A program made the position numbers and the translations under genes. A model generated the notes under the pieces. That model had not been told where the DNA came from, did no database searches, and was given only the letters and a program-made list of their open reading frames with translations. Of a stretch of 64,000 nt of DNA, positions 37,721-48,498 are shown one piece after another. The stretch is from Salvelinus alpinus (Eukaryota > Chordata > Actinopteri > Salmoniformes > Salmonidae). The stretch is taken from positions 14,251,506 through 14,315,505 of the forward strand of contig NC_092122.1 of the NCBI RefSeq assembly GCF_045679555.1. The letters run 5' to 3'. Position 1 is the first letter of the stretch, and every line of letters starts with the position of its first letter.

Positions 37721-39300
37721 CAGTGGTGGAAGAAGTATTCAATTGTCATACTTGAGTAAAAGTAAAGATAGAAAATGTGAAAGTCACCCAGTAAAATACT
37801 ACTTATGTCTAAAAGTATTTGGTTTTAAATATACTTAAGTATCAAAAGTAAATGGAATTGCTAAAATGTACTTAAGTATCAAAAGTAAAAATATAAACCA
37901 TTTAATATCCCTTATGTTAAGCAAACCAGACGGCACAATAACTTTTTTTTAAATTGACGGATAGACAGGGGCACACTACAACACTCAGACATAATTTACA
38001 AACAAAGCATTTGTGTCTAGTGAGTCCGCCAGATCAGAGGCAGTAGGGATGACCGGGGATGTTTTTATTTTACCTTTATTTAACCAGGTAGGCTAGTTGA
38101 GAACAAGTTCTCATTTGCAACTGCGACCTGGCTAAGAAAAAGCAAAGCAGTTCGACACATACAACAACACAGAGTTACACATGGAATAAACAAACATACA
38201 GTCAATAATACAGTAGAAAAAGTATATATACAGTGTGTGCAAATGAGATAAGATAAGGGAGGTAAGGCAATAAATAGGCCATGGTGGTGAAGTAATTACA
38301 ACATACCAATTGTGTATATCTATTTTTTTATACTTTAAGGGGTCTTACAGTTCTAAATCAAAAAGCGACATGATCCACGGTATGTCCATCTGAAAACGAT
38401 TCCATATAACACGGGAGTGATAGATGTGCAGAAGATGAATGTGCAAGTAGAGATACTGGGGTGCAAAGGAGCAAGATAAATAAATAAATACAGTATGGGG
38501 ATGAGGTAGTTGGATGGGCTATTTACAGATGGGCTATGTACAGGTGCTTAAAGCTAGGGAGGGAGATATGAGTCCCCAGCTTCAGTGATTTTTGCAGTTC
38601 GTTCCAGTCATTGGCAGCAGAGAACTGGAAGGAAAGGCGGCCAAAGGAGGAATTGGCTTTGGGGGTGACCAGTGAGATATACCTGCTGGAGCGCGTGCTA
38701 CGGGTCGGTGCTGCTATGGTGACCAGTGAGCTGAGATAAGGCGGGGCTTTACCTAGCAAAGACTTGTAGATGACCTGGAGCCAGTGGGTTTGGCTACGAG
38801 TATGAAGCGAGGGCCAGCCAACGAGAGCGTACAGGTCGCAGTGGTGGGTAATATATGGGGCTTTGGTGACAAAACGGATGGCACTGTGATAGACTGCATC
38901 CAATTTGTTGAGTAGAGTGTTGGAGGCTATTTTGTAGATGACATCGCCAAAGTCGAGGATCGGTAGGATGGTCAGTTTTACGAGGGTATGTTTGGCAGCG
39001 TGAGTGAAGGATGCTTTGTTGCGAAATAGGAAGCCAATTCTAGATTTAATTTTGGATTGGACATGCTTAATGTTGTCTTGATAACTGTGTGAAATGGACA
39101 ATATTCCTGTCAAAATGTAATAAGTACTTTTGGGTGTCAGGGAAAATGTTTGGAGTAAAAAGAGCATAATTTTCTTTAGGATTGTAGTTAAGTAAAAGTT
39201 GTCAGAAATATAAATAGTAAAGTAAAGTACAGACACCTAAAAAAAAAACACTTAAGTAGTACTTTAAAGTATTTTTACTTAAGTACTTTACACCACACTG
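37721..39300. mobile_element. hAT-like MITE containing a LINE insertion
   Basis: The left end is CAGTGGTGGAAGAAGTATTC. The right end in complement is CAGTGTGGTGTAAAGTACTT. Both are followed by the stretch rich in ACTTGAGTAAAAGTAAA / ACTTAAGTAAAAATAC. The flanks CACATTTG (37713-37720) and CAAATTTG (39301-39308) form an 8-bp duplication with one mismatch, the hAT signature. Without the LINE insert at about 38062-39073 the element is ~570 bp and non-coding. Confidence 0.8.
38062..39073 (-). mobile_element. 5'-truncated L2/CR1-like LINE
   Basis: The - strand frame from about 39070 to 38523 encodes the RT C-terminus: KSRIGFLFRNKASFTHAAKH, ILDFGDVIYKIASNTLL, YITHHCDLYALVGWPSLHTR, GKAPPYLSSLVTIAAPTRST and SSFGRLSFQFSAANDWNELQ, ending SLPSFKHLYIAHL. 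About 460 bp of 3' UTR and the tail (TTTTATTTTACCTTTATTTA on +) follow. It is the same family as the nested LINE at 26.2-30.5 kb, and supplies the C-terminus that the latter lacks. It is truncated 5' at ATGCTTAATGT, where the MITE sequence resumes. Confidence 0.92.
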
Positions 39301-39364
39301 CAAATTTGGTTGGTCCAAACTGAACCAAATCTGTACCAATCATCTGTTTCACAAGTTTGGACAT

Positions 39365-39625
39365 TACAGTACAACACATTACAGTACAGTAGAGTAAAGA
39401 CAAGTAGAGTATAGTTCAGAACAGTACAGTAGAGCAGAGTAAAGAGTATAAGCAGAGTATATTACAGTACAATACAGTCCAGTAAAGTAGAGTATTACAT
39501 TATACTGTACTCATGTGTGCTCTACAACACTGTACTGAACTCTACTCTACTTTTCTTTGCTTCATGTGTGCTCTACTGTACTGTGCTCTACTGTGCTCTA
39601 CTGTACTGTGCTCTACTGTGCTGTA
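39365..39625. repeat. Imperfect hairpin of ACTGT/CTCTA simple motifs
   Basis: The first half is built from ACAGTACAGTAGAG-type units and the second half from their complement CTCTACTGTACTGTG. The halves meet near 39505 (AGAGTATTACATTATACTGT). It could fold into a long imperfect stem. Confidence 0.75.
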
Positions 39626-40133
39626 ACAGATTTTTCAGTCACTCCGTTACCGATTTATTAACAGAGTGACTCCTTTTAATCACTTACTAATTGTTATGTT
39701 TGCCTTTACTTGTTACTTCGGTGAACTTTCAGAATGCTCCCTCCTCACGAGGGAGAGACATTAGACTATCTTAAAGATATGTGGGGTTTTGGTAACAGAA
39801 TGACAAGATACTACACAATATTTCTTAAACTTACGGAAGGTAAATCATTTCTGCAAAACTAAATATAAATGTTGATATTAGTTGGCAGGAGTCTTTACTT
39901 CAACATTATTCTGTTTTTATGTATTTCCAATACCTTTTAAGACTTTTTATAGTAGATGTTTTTTTGGACCAGAAATCAAAACCTTTGCTTATTCCACATT
40001 TTTAGAATAGGAAACGTATCTATGCCTTCGTTTCCCAAAAATGTAGACTCTTAGCTTTCAAATGACACCAACTTTGGTATGCTCCCATAAACTTCACATG
40101 TTGGTTCGCATGAGTCCTTTTACATGGAAATGA

Positions 40134-42060
40134 CCATGAGCATCAGGCAGCATAGTAAAGAGTCCAGAACGTTCAGGCTGAGCCTGAGGAGGCCGGACGC
40201 GGCTCATAAGAGGATCTTAATTTAGTCACAATTTTTCTGCTGGTAAAAATGCTAACTTGTAGTTTATTCAAGGTTTAAAAACACTTCTAAAGTTTGTAAT
40301 TTCCACTTTAAAATGTCAGACTTGATTTGCCCTAATGAAAAAAATGTATTAACCCCTACAAAAAATGTCCATTAATTATTATCCACATAATAATTCACAT
40401 TTCCTTTTGCTGCATGATTAGCAAACTGTCTCTAATTAAGATCCTACATCTGTACGTTTTTGTTTGTTTTATGAGCCATCAAACATCTCAAGACCACATA
40501 ATTTGATTACACATCTCATTACACCATCCACTTTCAATAAAGAGCCTCCAGGGGCAAGTTTTGGAAGCAGGGAATGTGCAATTAAGACACTCTCTGAGAG
40601 GGCCTGATCAAATCCATGGATCTGAATATTTTAGTGTTCTGCTGGGGATAATCTTAGGCCTGCCTGTTAGCTCTCTCTGTGTTTATGTAAGCTTGTAACC
40701 AACTCAGGCAGCTCAGCCTCTGTTTTGTAAAGGCTTACATTGACATTGCCCAATTGTTACCTTGATAACATTTATCCTGTTATACAACAATATATGCCAT
40801 CATACATTACCTGTGGTCCTATGAAGGAGCAGAAGGAACTCAAAATATTGATTTTCTCCATCAACTGTTGCCCAAGGATTTCTGAGCAGAGATAACGTGG
40901 TTTGAGGTCTGGATCCACTGATAATAAGAAGTGGCTCCCCGCCATCAGAGGTGGGTCTTCAGTTCAAGACCTGTGCACTCGGTATACCCTTAAGAGGATT
41001 GAACCCTTAAAGCTACTGTAGTTCCCCACCTGCTGTTGATGTCTCTAAGCATTTGGTGTAAATCTGATTTACCTTAAAGGTAGACCCAGTGAAACGATGT
41101 TGCAACGAAAAGCACTGCAGATATTGAGATGAGCGCGATGCAAGACTTTGTGTTTGTAATTTAGTTCATGCAACGACATCTCGCTGTCTACCTTTAAGAT
41201 ATGGCAAATTATTAGCGGTAAATATGGCCAGTATCACTCCAAATGATATACATTATCTGGCATTAGAGAAGAAAATGCGATATGATTGTGATCATTTCAT
41301 TTAATGACCTGAGTAACCTTGGCTCTTCATCTCAAGGCAGCTTCTCCTTTGAGTATTTGCTGCTTGTTTACTTGACAGACTAGATAATAATCACACCTCC
41401 CCATTAAGTCAATCATGCACATTGTGGATTGCCTCACGTTTCGTCTCCTGAACTCAATTTCCATATAACAAAAATAAACGATTAGTATTAGTAATCTGCC
41501 AATAAAATCCCAGCACAGTGACACAGCCTCCCTAGATGAGTTTGGAAAGAGATGGGGAGAGAGAGAGAGATGGAGAGACACAGGAAGTGCGAGAGAGAGA
41601 GAGAGACAGTAAAATAGAGAGATAGTGAGACACAGAGAGAGACCAGAAAAGGAGAGATATACGGAGGGAGAGACAGGATTAGCAAGTCAAACGGTGTGGT
41701 GGGCCCTCATTGACCCAGTGCGTACCTGGGGTCACCTTGATTGGAAGGAAGAGAGAGTATAGGTTTACTGGGAGTGTATGATGCACAGCCTTGGATGTGG
41801 AATCCAATCTGGCTGACTTCAAAGCACACTTGGCCTAATTTACTGGAAATGGTAAACTCACGGCCTTTTATGATTAGAATTCAGTTGGAATGCTAGTTTG
41901 GAACCTTGCTGTTGAATGATTTCCAAACACTGTTGTTGATGCCTATCAGAGTTGACTTTGAGTAACTCCTGTCTTTCCATTAGAGGAGCTCACAGCCATG
42001 AAGAAATGGTCCTCTTTACCCTGAGATGTAATTAGGTTTGCTAACACACATTTAGTGTTG
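40134..42060. other. Intergenic, no gene seen
   Basis: No exon or transposon end was recognised. A GA-rich low-complexity patch lies at about 41550-41680. Confidence 0.5.
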
Positions 42061-42152
42061 GGTATTATGCAGATTTTCATATCGTTTCTGTACCATACCG
42101 GGGTATACGGTATTACCGGAAGTGCATATAAGGGGCACTATTTCAAAATATA

Positions 42153-43574
42153 CAGTTGAAGTCGGAAGTTTACATACACTTAGGTTGGAGTCATTAAAAC
42201 TCGTTTTTCAACCACTCCACACAATTCTTGTTAACAAGCCATAGTTTTGGCAAGTCGGTTAGGACATCTACTTTCTGCATGACACAAATCATTTTTCCAA
42301 CAATTGTTTACAGACAGATTATTTCACTGTATCACAATTCCAGTATGTCAGAAGTTTACATACATTGACTGTGCCTTTAAACAGCTTGGAAAATTCCCGA
42401 AACTGATGTCATGGCTTTAGAAGCTTCTGATAGGCTAATTGACATCATTTGAGTCAATTGGAGGTGTACCTGTGGATGTATTTCAAGGCCTACCTTCAAA
42501 CTCAGTGCCTCTTTGCTTGACATCATTGGAAAATCAAAAGAAATCAGTAAAATCCTCAGAAAAAAATTGTAGACCTCCACAAGTCTGTTTTATCCTTGGG
42601 AGCAATTTCCAAACGCCTGAAGGTACCACGTTCATCTCTACAAACAATAGTACGCAAGTATAAACACCATGGGACCACGCAGCCGCCATACCGCTCAGGA
42701 AGGAGACGCGTTCTATCTCCTAGAGATGAACGTACTTTGGTGCGAAAAGTGAAAATCAATCCCAGAACAGCAAAATACATTGTGAAGATGCTGGAGGAAA
42801 CAGGTACAAACGTATCTATATCCACAGTAAAACGAGTCCTAGATTGACATAACCTGAAAGGTCGCTCAGCAAGGAAGAAGCCACTGCTCCAAAACCGCCA
42901 TAAAAAAGCCAGACTATGGTTTGCAACTGCACATGGGGACAAATATCGTACTTTTTGGAGAAATGTCCTCTGGTCTGATGAAACAAAAATAGAACTGTTT
43001 GGCCATAATGACCATCGTTATGTTTGGAGGATAAAGGGGGATCCTTGCAAGCCGAAGAACACCATCCCAACCATGAAGCATGGGGTTGACAGCATCATGT
43101 TGTGGGGGTGCTTTGCTGCAGGAGGGACTGGTGCACTTCACAAAATAGATGGCATCATGAGGAGGGAAAATTATGTGGATATATTGAAGCAACATCTCAA
43201 GACATCAGTCAGGAAGTTAAAGCTTGGTCGCAAATGGGTCTTCCAAATGGACAATGACACCAAGCATACTTCCGAAGTTGTGCCAAAATGGCTTAAGGAC
43301 AACAAAGTCAAGGAATTGGAGTGGCCATCACAAAGCCCTGACCTCAATCCCATAGAACATTTGTGGGCAGAACTGAAAAAGCGTGTCGGAGCAAGGAGGC
43401 CTTCTAACCTGACTCAGTTACACCAGCTCTGTCAGGAGGAATGGGCCAAAATTCACCCAACTTATTGTGGGAAGCTTGTGGAAGGCTACCCGAAACGTTT
43501 GACCCAAGTTAAACAATTTAAATTAAATGCTACCAAATACTAATTGAGTGTATGTAAACTTCCGACTTCAACTT
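42153..43574 (+). mobile_element. Sleeping-Beauty-type Tc1 element, near-intact transposase
   Basis: It starts after TA with CAGTTGAAGTCGGAAGTTTA, the outer direct repeat of salmonid IR/DR Tc1 elements. The inner repeat is at about 42348-42366 (TCAGAAGTTTACATACATT). The transposase on + has a paired-like DNA-binding domain (LGAISKRLKVPRSSLQTIV, RKYKHHGTTQPPYRSGRRR), then the DDE domain: [28 protein letters not shown] and [18 protein letters not shown], ending FKLNATKY at 43543. All three catalytic residues are present. Damage seen: a 1-base loss in a poly-A run (about 42560-42566) that puts the first ~20 codons out of frame, and TGA at 42845-42847 before HNLKGRSARKK in the same frame. The right IR/DR is reduced to about 30 bp. 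Confidence 0.96.
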
Positions 43575-43748
43575 TATATATATATTATATTATTTATTTA
43601 TTTTAAATTGGGGGAGCACAAAACAATTTATGCAACAGGGATCTTAATCCAGGAGGGGATTGAATGTCTCAGTTGTAACGAAGAAGCTTGGTCTTGACTC
43701 CTAGCCACTTAACTAGCAAGTTAGCAAACCAAATGCATAGCTGGAGTC

Positions 43749-44130
43749 ATGTTCGATTACAGACTCAAAATGGCCAGAAACAAAGACTTTCTTCTGAAAC
43801 TTGTCAGTCTATTCTTGCTCTGAGAAATGAAGGCTATTCCATGCAAGAAATTGCCAAGAATTTGAAGATCTGGTACAACGCTGTGTCCTACTCCCTTCAC
43901 AGAACAGCGCAAACTGGCTCTAACCAGAATCAAAAGAGGAGTTGGAGGACCCTTTGCACAACTGAGCAAGAGGACAAGTACATTAGAGTACCTAGTTTTA
44001 GAAACAGACGGGATGGATCCGGGATGCTGGCCTTCTAGGCAGAGTTGCAAAGAAAAAGCCATATCTCAGACTGGCCAATAAAAATAAAAGACTAAGATGG
44101 GCAAAAGAACAGACACTGGACAGAGGAACT
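43749..44130 (+). mobile_element. Tc1/mariner fragment, + copy of an inverted pair
   Basis: The + strand encodes N-terminal transposase residues: SSETCQSILALRNEGYSMQE, IAKNLKIWYNAVSYSLHRTA, GSNQNQKRSWRTLCTTEQED, then AELQRKSHISD-like shifted sequence and WAKEQTLDRGT-like residues. It has no terminal inverted repeat and no catalytic domain. It abuts a second fragment of the same family in inverse orientation (44131-44720). Confidence 0.8.
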
Positions 44131-44720
44131 TTACCTAGAAGGCCAGCATCCCGGAGTCGCCTCCTGACTGTTGACGTTGAGACTGGTGTTTTGCGGGTAC
44201 TATTTAATGAAGCTGCCAGTTGAAGACTTGTGAGGCATCTGTTTCTTGAACTAGACACTCTACTGTACTTGTCCTCTTTCTCAGTTGTGCACCGGGGCCT
44301 CCCACTCCTCTTTCTATTCTGGTTGGAGCCTGTAATCGAACCCACAAATGCTGATGCTCCAGATACTCAACTAGTCTCAAGAAGGCCAGTTTTATTGCTT
44401 CTTCAATCAGAACAACAGTTTTCAGCTGTGCTAACATAATTGTAAAAGGGTTTTCTAATGATCAATTAGCCTTTTAAACTTCTATCAGCTAACACAACGT
44501 GCCATTGGAACACAGGAGTGATGGTTGCTGATAATAATAAGGCCTATGTAGCTATTCCATAAAAAATCTGCCATTTCCAGCTACAATAGTCATTTACAAC
44601 ATTAACAATGTCTACACTGTATTTCTGATCAATTTGATGTTATTTTAATGGACAAAAAATGTCATTTTCTTTCAAAAACAAGGACATTTCTAATTGACCC
44701 CAAACTTTTGAACGGTAGTG
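44131..44720 (-). mobile_element. Tc1/mariner fragment, - copy of an inverted pair
   Basis: Read on -, it begins at the terminal repeat (CACTACCGTTCAAAAGTTTG, complement at 44701-44720, followed by TA). It then has ~250 bp of 5' sequence and N-terminal transposase: AGLLGK, GSNQNRKRSGRPRCTTEKED and KTPVSTSTVRRRLRDAGL. It ends near 44131 in the middle of the transposase. Catalytic blocks are absent. Confidence 0.82.
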
Positions 44721-44774
44721 TAGGTATTTTGAAATACTCCCAGTACACAGTATAAACGGTATTTTGCACAAACC

Positions 44775-46080
44775 TACATCCAGTTAAGATGACTGTAAAG
44801 CCCAACATTCTAATCTGAATGTCCCTCCTAAATTCCTTGGTTTCCAGCTAGACATTTTCCCTAACCATCCATCCCTGTCCTTCTGTGGGAATCAAATAAT
44901 GTTTCATAGAAAAATAAATTCAGCTTGAGAAATTCTTGTAATTATTTGTCAGTAGTTGGTCCATGGAGAATGTGTGTCACGTTGAACACCTTACCCATTA
45001 TGTCTGGGGTTTGAACCCCGGTGACCTCTCTCTGTTGTGTCTTTTCTGTGAAAAACAGGTTTAATTATGTGAGCGATTGCTTTGCCAGGCAAAACAGATG
45101 AATGTGAAGGCCGATGGGTTGAGCCAACAGCATGCAGAGCATTACTAATAAGACAGGGCGATGATGGGAATATTTAAAGGTCTATGAATTTCATAGATCA
45201 ACAACAATATCTAATCTAAAAGAGCATCGATCACAGTTCCTCATTTTGAAGTCATTCAGCTTTTCATCCACATCAAGGTGTTCCTGGAGACATCATATTG
45301 ATTGGAAGAACGAATACTTCAATAGCAACGTTGATCGCTTGAATCGTCTCTTAATTCGTTTGCAATTAATGAATCTATTGTAGTCCGTGGTTGTTGTTTT
45401 GTTTGCGTGCGTATCCAAGGAACATGCATAGGCTGAGTCACCTCTGGTGCGACTGAATAAGGAAGTGTCGACGTGGAGAGAAAAACTAGATTAGTTATGC
45501 ATGACATTTACCAGACAGAAATTTGGTCAGTGATCCTCTTGACAGGCCGTGTTGCTACTCTGCCTGTGGTCTCAATTTCCTCTACTTCCTTCACCTGATG
45601 GGGAAGCTGTGCCTCTCACAGAGAAGACCTCAGATGTGTAATTTGGACACTGCGGCTGTCATTTCCATGCAGATGCATTTGGCCTCGTTTTCATAATTTC
45701 TCGTCCTCCGCCTGTCGCCCGTCTCGCTTCCCTCGCTTCCCTCGCAGCATCATCTGGGGCAGGTCTGGCCTTGTCATCCAGCCGTTGACAACCATGCGAG
45801 CTGACAGCCGCCCACTCGGCCCCGCCGTCTATGCTGTATGTGGGGGGAAGGGGTGCTTTATGTCCCCCCAGCACCTCCTGATCCACCTACACCCCTAACC
45901 CCCCCATCTCCCCATCTCGCCCCTGGGTAGATTCGGGGGTGACATGGCGCTCTGCCGTGTCACATCATCCATCAGGCTGACAGAGGCTGTCGACCGGACC
46001 AGGAATGCCACAGATCTGTAAACAACGGAGTGAGAGACGCAACCGTCCCTGGGTCCCGTGCAGCAGGCCAAGCAGGCTTC
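44775..46080. other. Intergenic, no gene seen
   Basis: No exon was recognised. 45660-46080 is GC-richer with C-rich runs but has no coding motif that I can identify. Confidence 0.5.
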
Positions 46081-46500
46081 TCCTCCTGGATGACTCACTC
46101 TCCCCCACGCCACGCCAGAGCGTTCATAGTTGAGGTGGACGCATCCGAGGCTGATGTCATTATATCAATATGAATTGATAGAGCACCGGTGGAGTGGTTG
46201 TTCTTGTCAATATGCTTAAATTGAGATGTTGAAAGGATTCTTCTAAGGCTGTCTGGTAACGGCAAACCTAAATCCTCATTATAGCATAACCATAAGCTAA
46301 ATGTACTTCTCTCAAAACATCACCACTTTTCTGGAGCTGTGATGCACATAAGAACTCATGGCGAGAAAGATTACATTTAAAAAAAATATATACTGGGACA
46401 TTTGAGTTGTCCAAATTGTTAATGAGTCGTAATGAACCCCCTCAACTCAGGACTGACGAGGTGATTTTGTGGTTTTCACTCTGAGGTGATGAAATGAAGA
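46081..46500 (+). repeat. Local duplication, copy 1 (with 34-bp chromovirus filler)
   Basis: 46081-46119 and 46154-46500 match 48573-48611 and 48768-49102 at high identity (for example GGATGACTCACTCTCCCCCA and TAGAGCACCGGTGGAGTGGT in both). Between the matching blocks, copy 1 has a 34-bp segment (46120-46153) identical to the complement of 51441-51474, whereas copy 2 has ~155 bp of other sequence. No coding is evident. Confidence 0.9.
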
Positions 46501-47156
46501 CTGTGACAGTTTTATTGGGTTGTATATTTTCTCCATTAAGGCAGAAAGACTTCAGGTGTCTGCGTACGGATTGGCTGTTGATGACTGCATGCAGAAACAG
46601 GCATGCACACTTTCATTACCCACTCGGCCAAACAGTAATCTGTCCGTGCAGATGGCTGAAGGGGGGATTAATTTACTTTTTCATTAGTCTGTAATTATTT
46701 TTTCCCACCACATGATTAATATTGTCACTTTGATTTTCTCGTCAGGGCATTAAATTATAGAGACCATGTGACTGTAGACTGTGGAATCACAACTAGGGGT
46801 GAATGACATTACGTCAATCCCCTGTGCTAACCTCATATTGCCCCCCCCTTCCCTCTTAGTCTCTGAAGTCTAACCTCCAGAAAATCTACTGTTGGGCCAG
46901 CCAGGGCCTGTTGGAGCGTAGTGGGTTGAGGTGTTGGCTGGGGCTTGGCCAGGCTGCCGCTGGGCCAGGCTATGTGTGATGGCCAGCGGGGACGGTACAG
47001 CTGGTGTCCCCACTGTGGAGTGCACAGCCAGGCTATCTCTGCAGACGGGGATTCAGCCCAGAGCCGCTGAGCTGCCGTATGGCCTCCAAAGGGGATGGGT
47101 CCGGCCCCCCTCTACAATCAGCACAATGATCTATAGCCAGAGCCAAAATATAGTAG
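46501..47156. other. Intergenic, no gene seen
   Basis: GC-richer around 46860-47110 but with no recognisable protein motif or splice structure. Confidence 0.45.
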
Positions 47157-47551
47157 GGCAATTCCATGTTAACAGAGTAACACAGAGACTCAGATTCTTC
47201 ACTTTAAAATGCATGTCAAACATAAACCAATGATTGCAAAGTTAAACAAACCATACAACTCTATGCACAATAACTACTTGTAACAATTGCTACAGATTTT
47301 TTCTTACAAAAATACATTTACTTGAAGAACAGTGCAGATGCAACATTTTGTAAGAGAATGACGGCACAAACAGCACAAATCATTGTTCTTCAAGTAAATG
47401 TGTTTTTGTCAAATTTTCAGTGGATATTGTTAAAAGTAGTCCTTGTGCGTAATGTTGTAGGATTTGTTTAACTTTGCAATCATTGTTTTTTGTTTGACTA
47501 TAAAAGGTGAACAATCTGAGTCTGTGTCACCTTGTTACTGTGGAATTGTCC
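47157..47551. mobile_element. Foldback MITE with ~170-bp arms
   Basis: The left end GGGCAATTCCATGTTAACAG and right end in complement GGACAATTCCACAGTAACAA are long inverted repeats. They continue through GACTCAGATT, CAATGATTGCAAAGTTAAAC and CATTTACTTGAAGAACA to a small central loop near 47340-47380. It is non-coding. The same terminus starts at 37117. Confidence 0.85.
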
Positions 47552-48498
47552 AATACACAGGTCTGTAAACTCAGTTTGAGATGAGGAATTTGAATGGCCG
47601 CAAAGTTCCAAGGCAATGACATCTAAGTATGAATATTCTGTTTCTCCACTAATGGCTCTGTGTAACTGTGGTGTGTGGTAGCAGGATGACCTTGGAGTGT
47701 GGGAGGTGGGGATAGCTCAGCAGGGAGCTTGGTGACTCACCTATAGAGAGAAGCTTTGGAATTCGGGAATCGTGGTTGTAAATCGTGATTCTCGAACGGG
47801 TGTCTTTTGAGGATATTGGACATTGGGCAATTACTGGATGTAATGGGGCTTGCATATGAAAATGTTCACAGCCTTTTGTGAATGAATTAGATCAGGGGAA
47901 GCTTGATTCCTAGTTAAATTCATACATCAGTTGATGTGCATTATAAAATCTAGTAGCTATAGTCATGTGCCTGTTCTCATTTAAATGACCTTCTTATGTA
48001 GAGTAAAGATATAGACTGAAAGGCAAAGGAAATCAAATGGACATTTGTATGGAGGTGGGGTTCAATCTTCCTGGCTAAAATGGCGACTGATCTTTACCAT
48101 TCTGAAGCACTAGCTTTTGTCATCATGCTATTATAGCTGCTGACCAGGCAGCTGTTAGTGCTACACACCAAAGTTAGTTAGAGAGGATTTCCATTGGTAC
48201 TCCCCCATCCCAGAGTTCACAGAGACTGTTTACTAAGAGTGTACTGTAGGCATTTGTGATGACTATCTGTATGAGGTAAGCAGTTGTTCAGAGACACCAC
48301 CAGGCTTCTAACGGTTCTAACTGCAGAGAGGACGCACACTGTATCTACATGTATACTGTATGTAACATACTTGTTGGCAGGGGCCAATGTCAAAATAAAT
48401 CCTAAATGGGTCAGCTACGTTATTATACATGAGATATAGCTAGCTCACCCATTCAGGCTAGTTCTGTTCAGAAAATACTACTTGGTTTGAATGAAGAA
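47552..48498. other. Intergenic, no gene seen
   Basis: Nothing recognised. Confidence 0.5.

Larger units (their letters stand above)
37117..40133. mobile_element. Large foldback-type DNA element (tentative right end)
   Basis: The left end GGGCAATTCCACAGTAACAG and the following ~190 bp resemble the left arm of the MITE at 47157-47551 (shared: ATTGATTGTGAAGTTTTAC-like, CATTTACTTGAGGAACAG, GCAGATGCAAC). A plausible right end is TTTTACATGGAAATGACC at about 40133, whose complement resembles the left terminus. Motifs like GGTAACAGAATGA recur at 37314, 37508 and 39790. The hAT-like MITE and LINE tail (37721-39300) are nested inside. The right boundary is an inference. Confidence 0.45.

Noticed and set aside
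38523..39236. Intact-looking 237-residue protein
   Set aside because: The first ~55 residues come from the host MITE and only the rest is LINE RT tail; a fortuitous chimera.
45659..46113. GC-rich open frames on the - strand
   Set aside because: No recognisable domain, no splice context, composition-driven.
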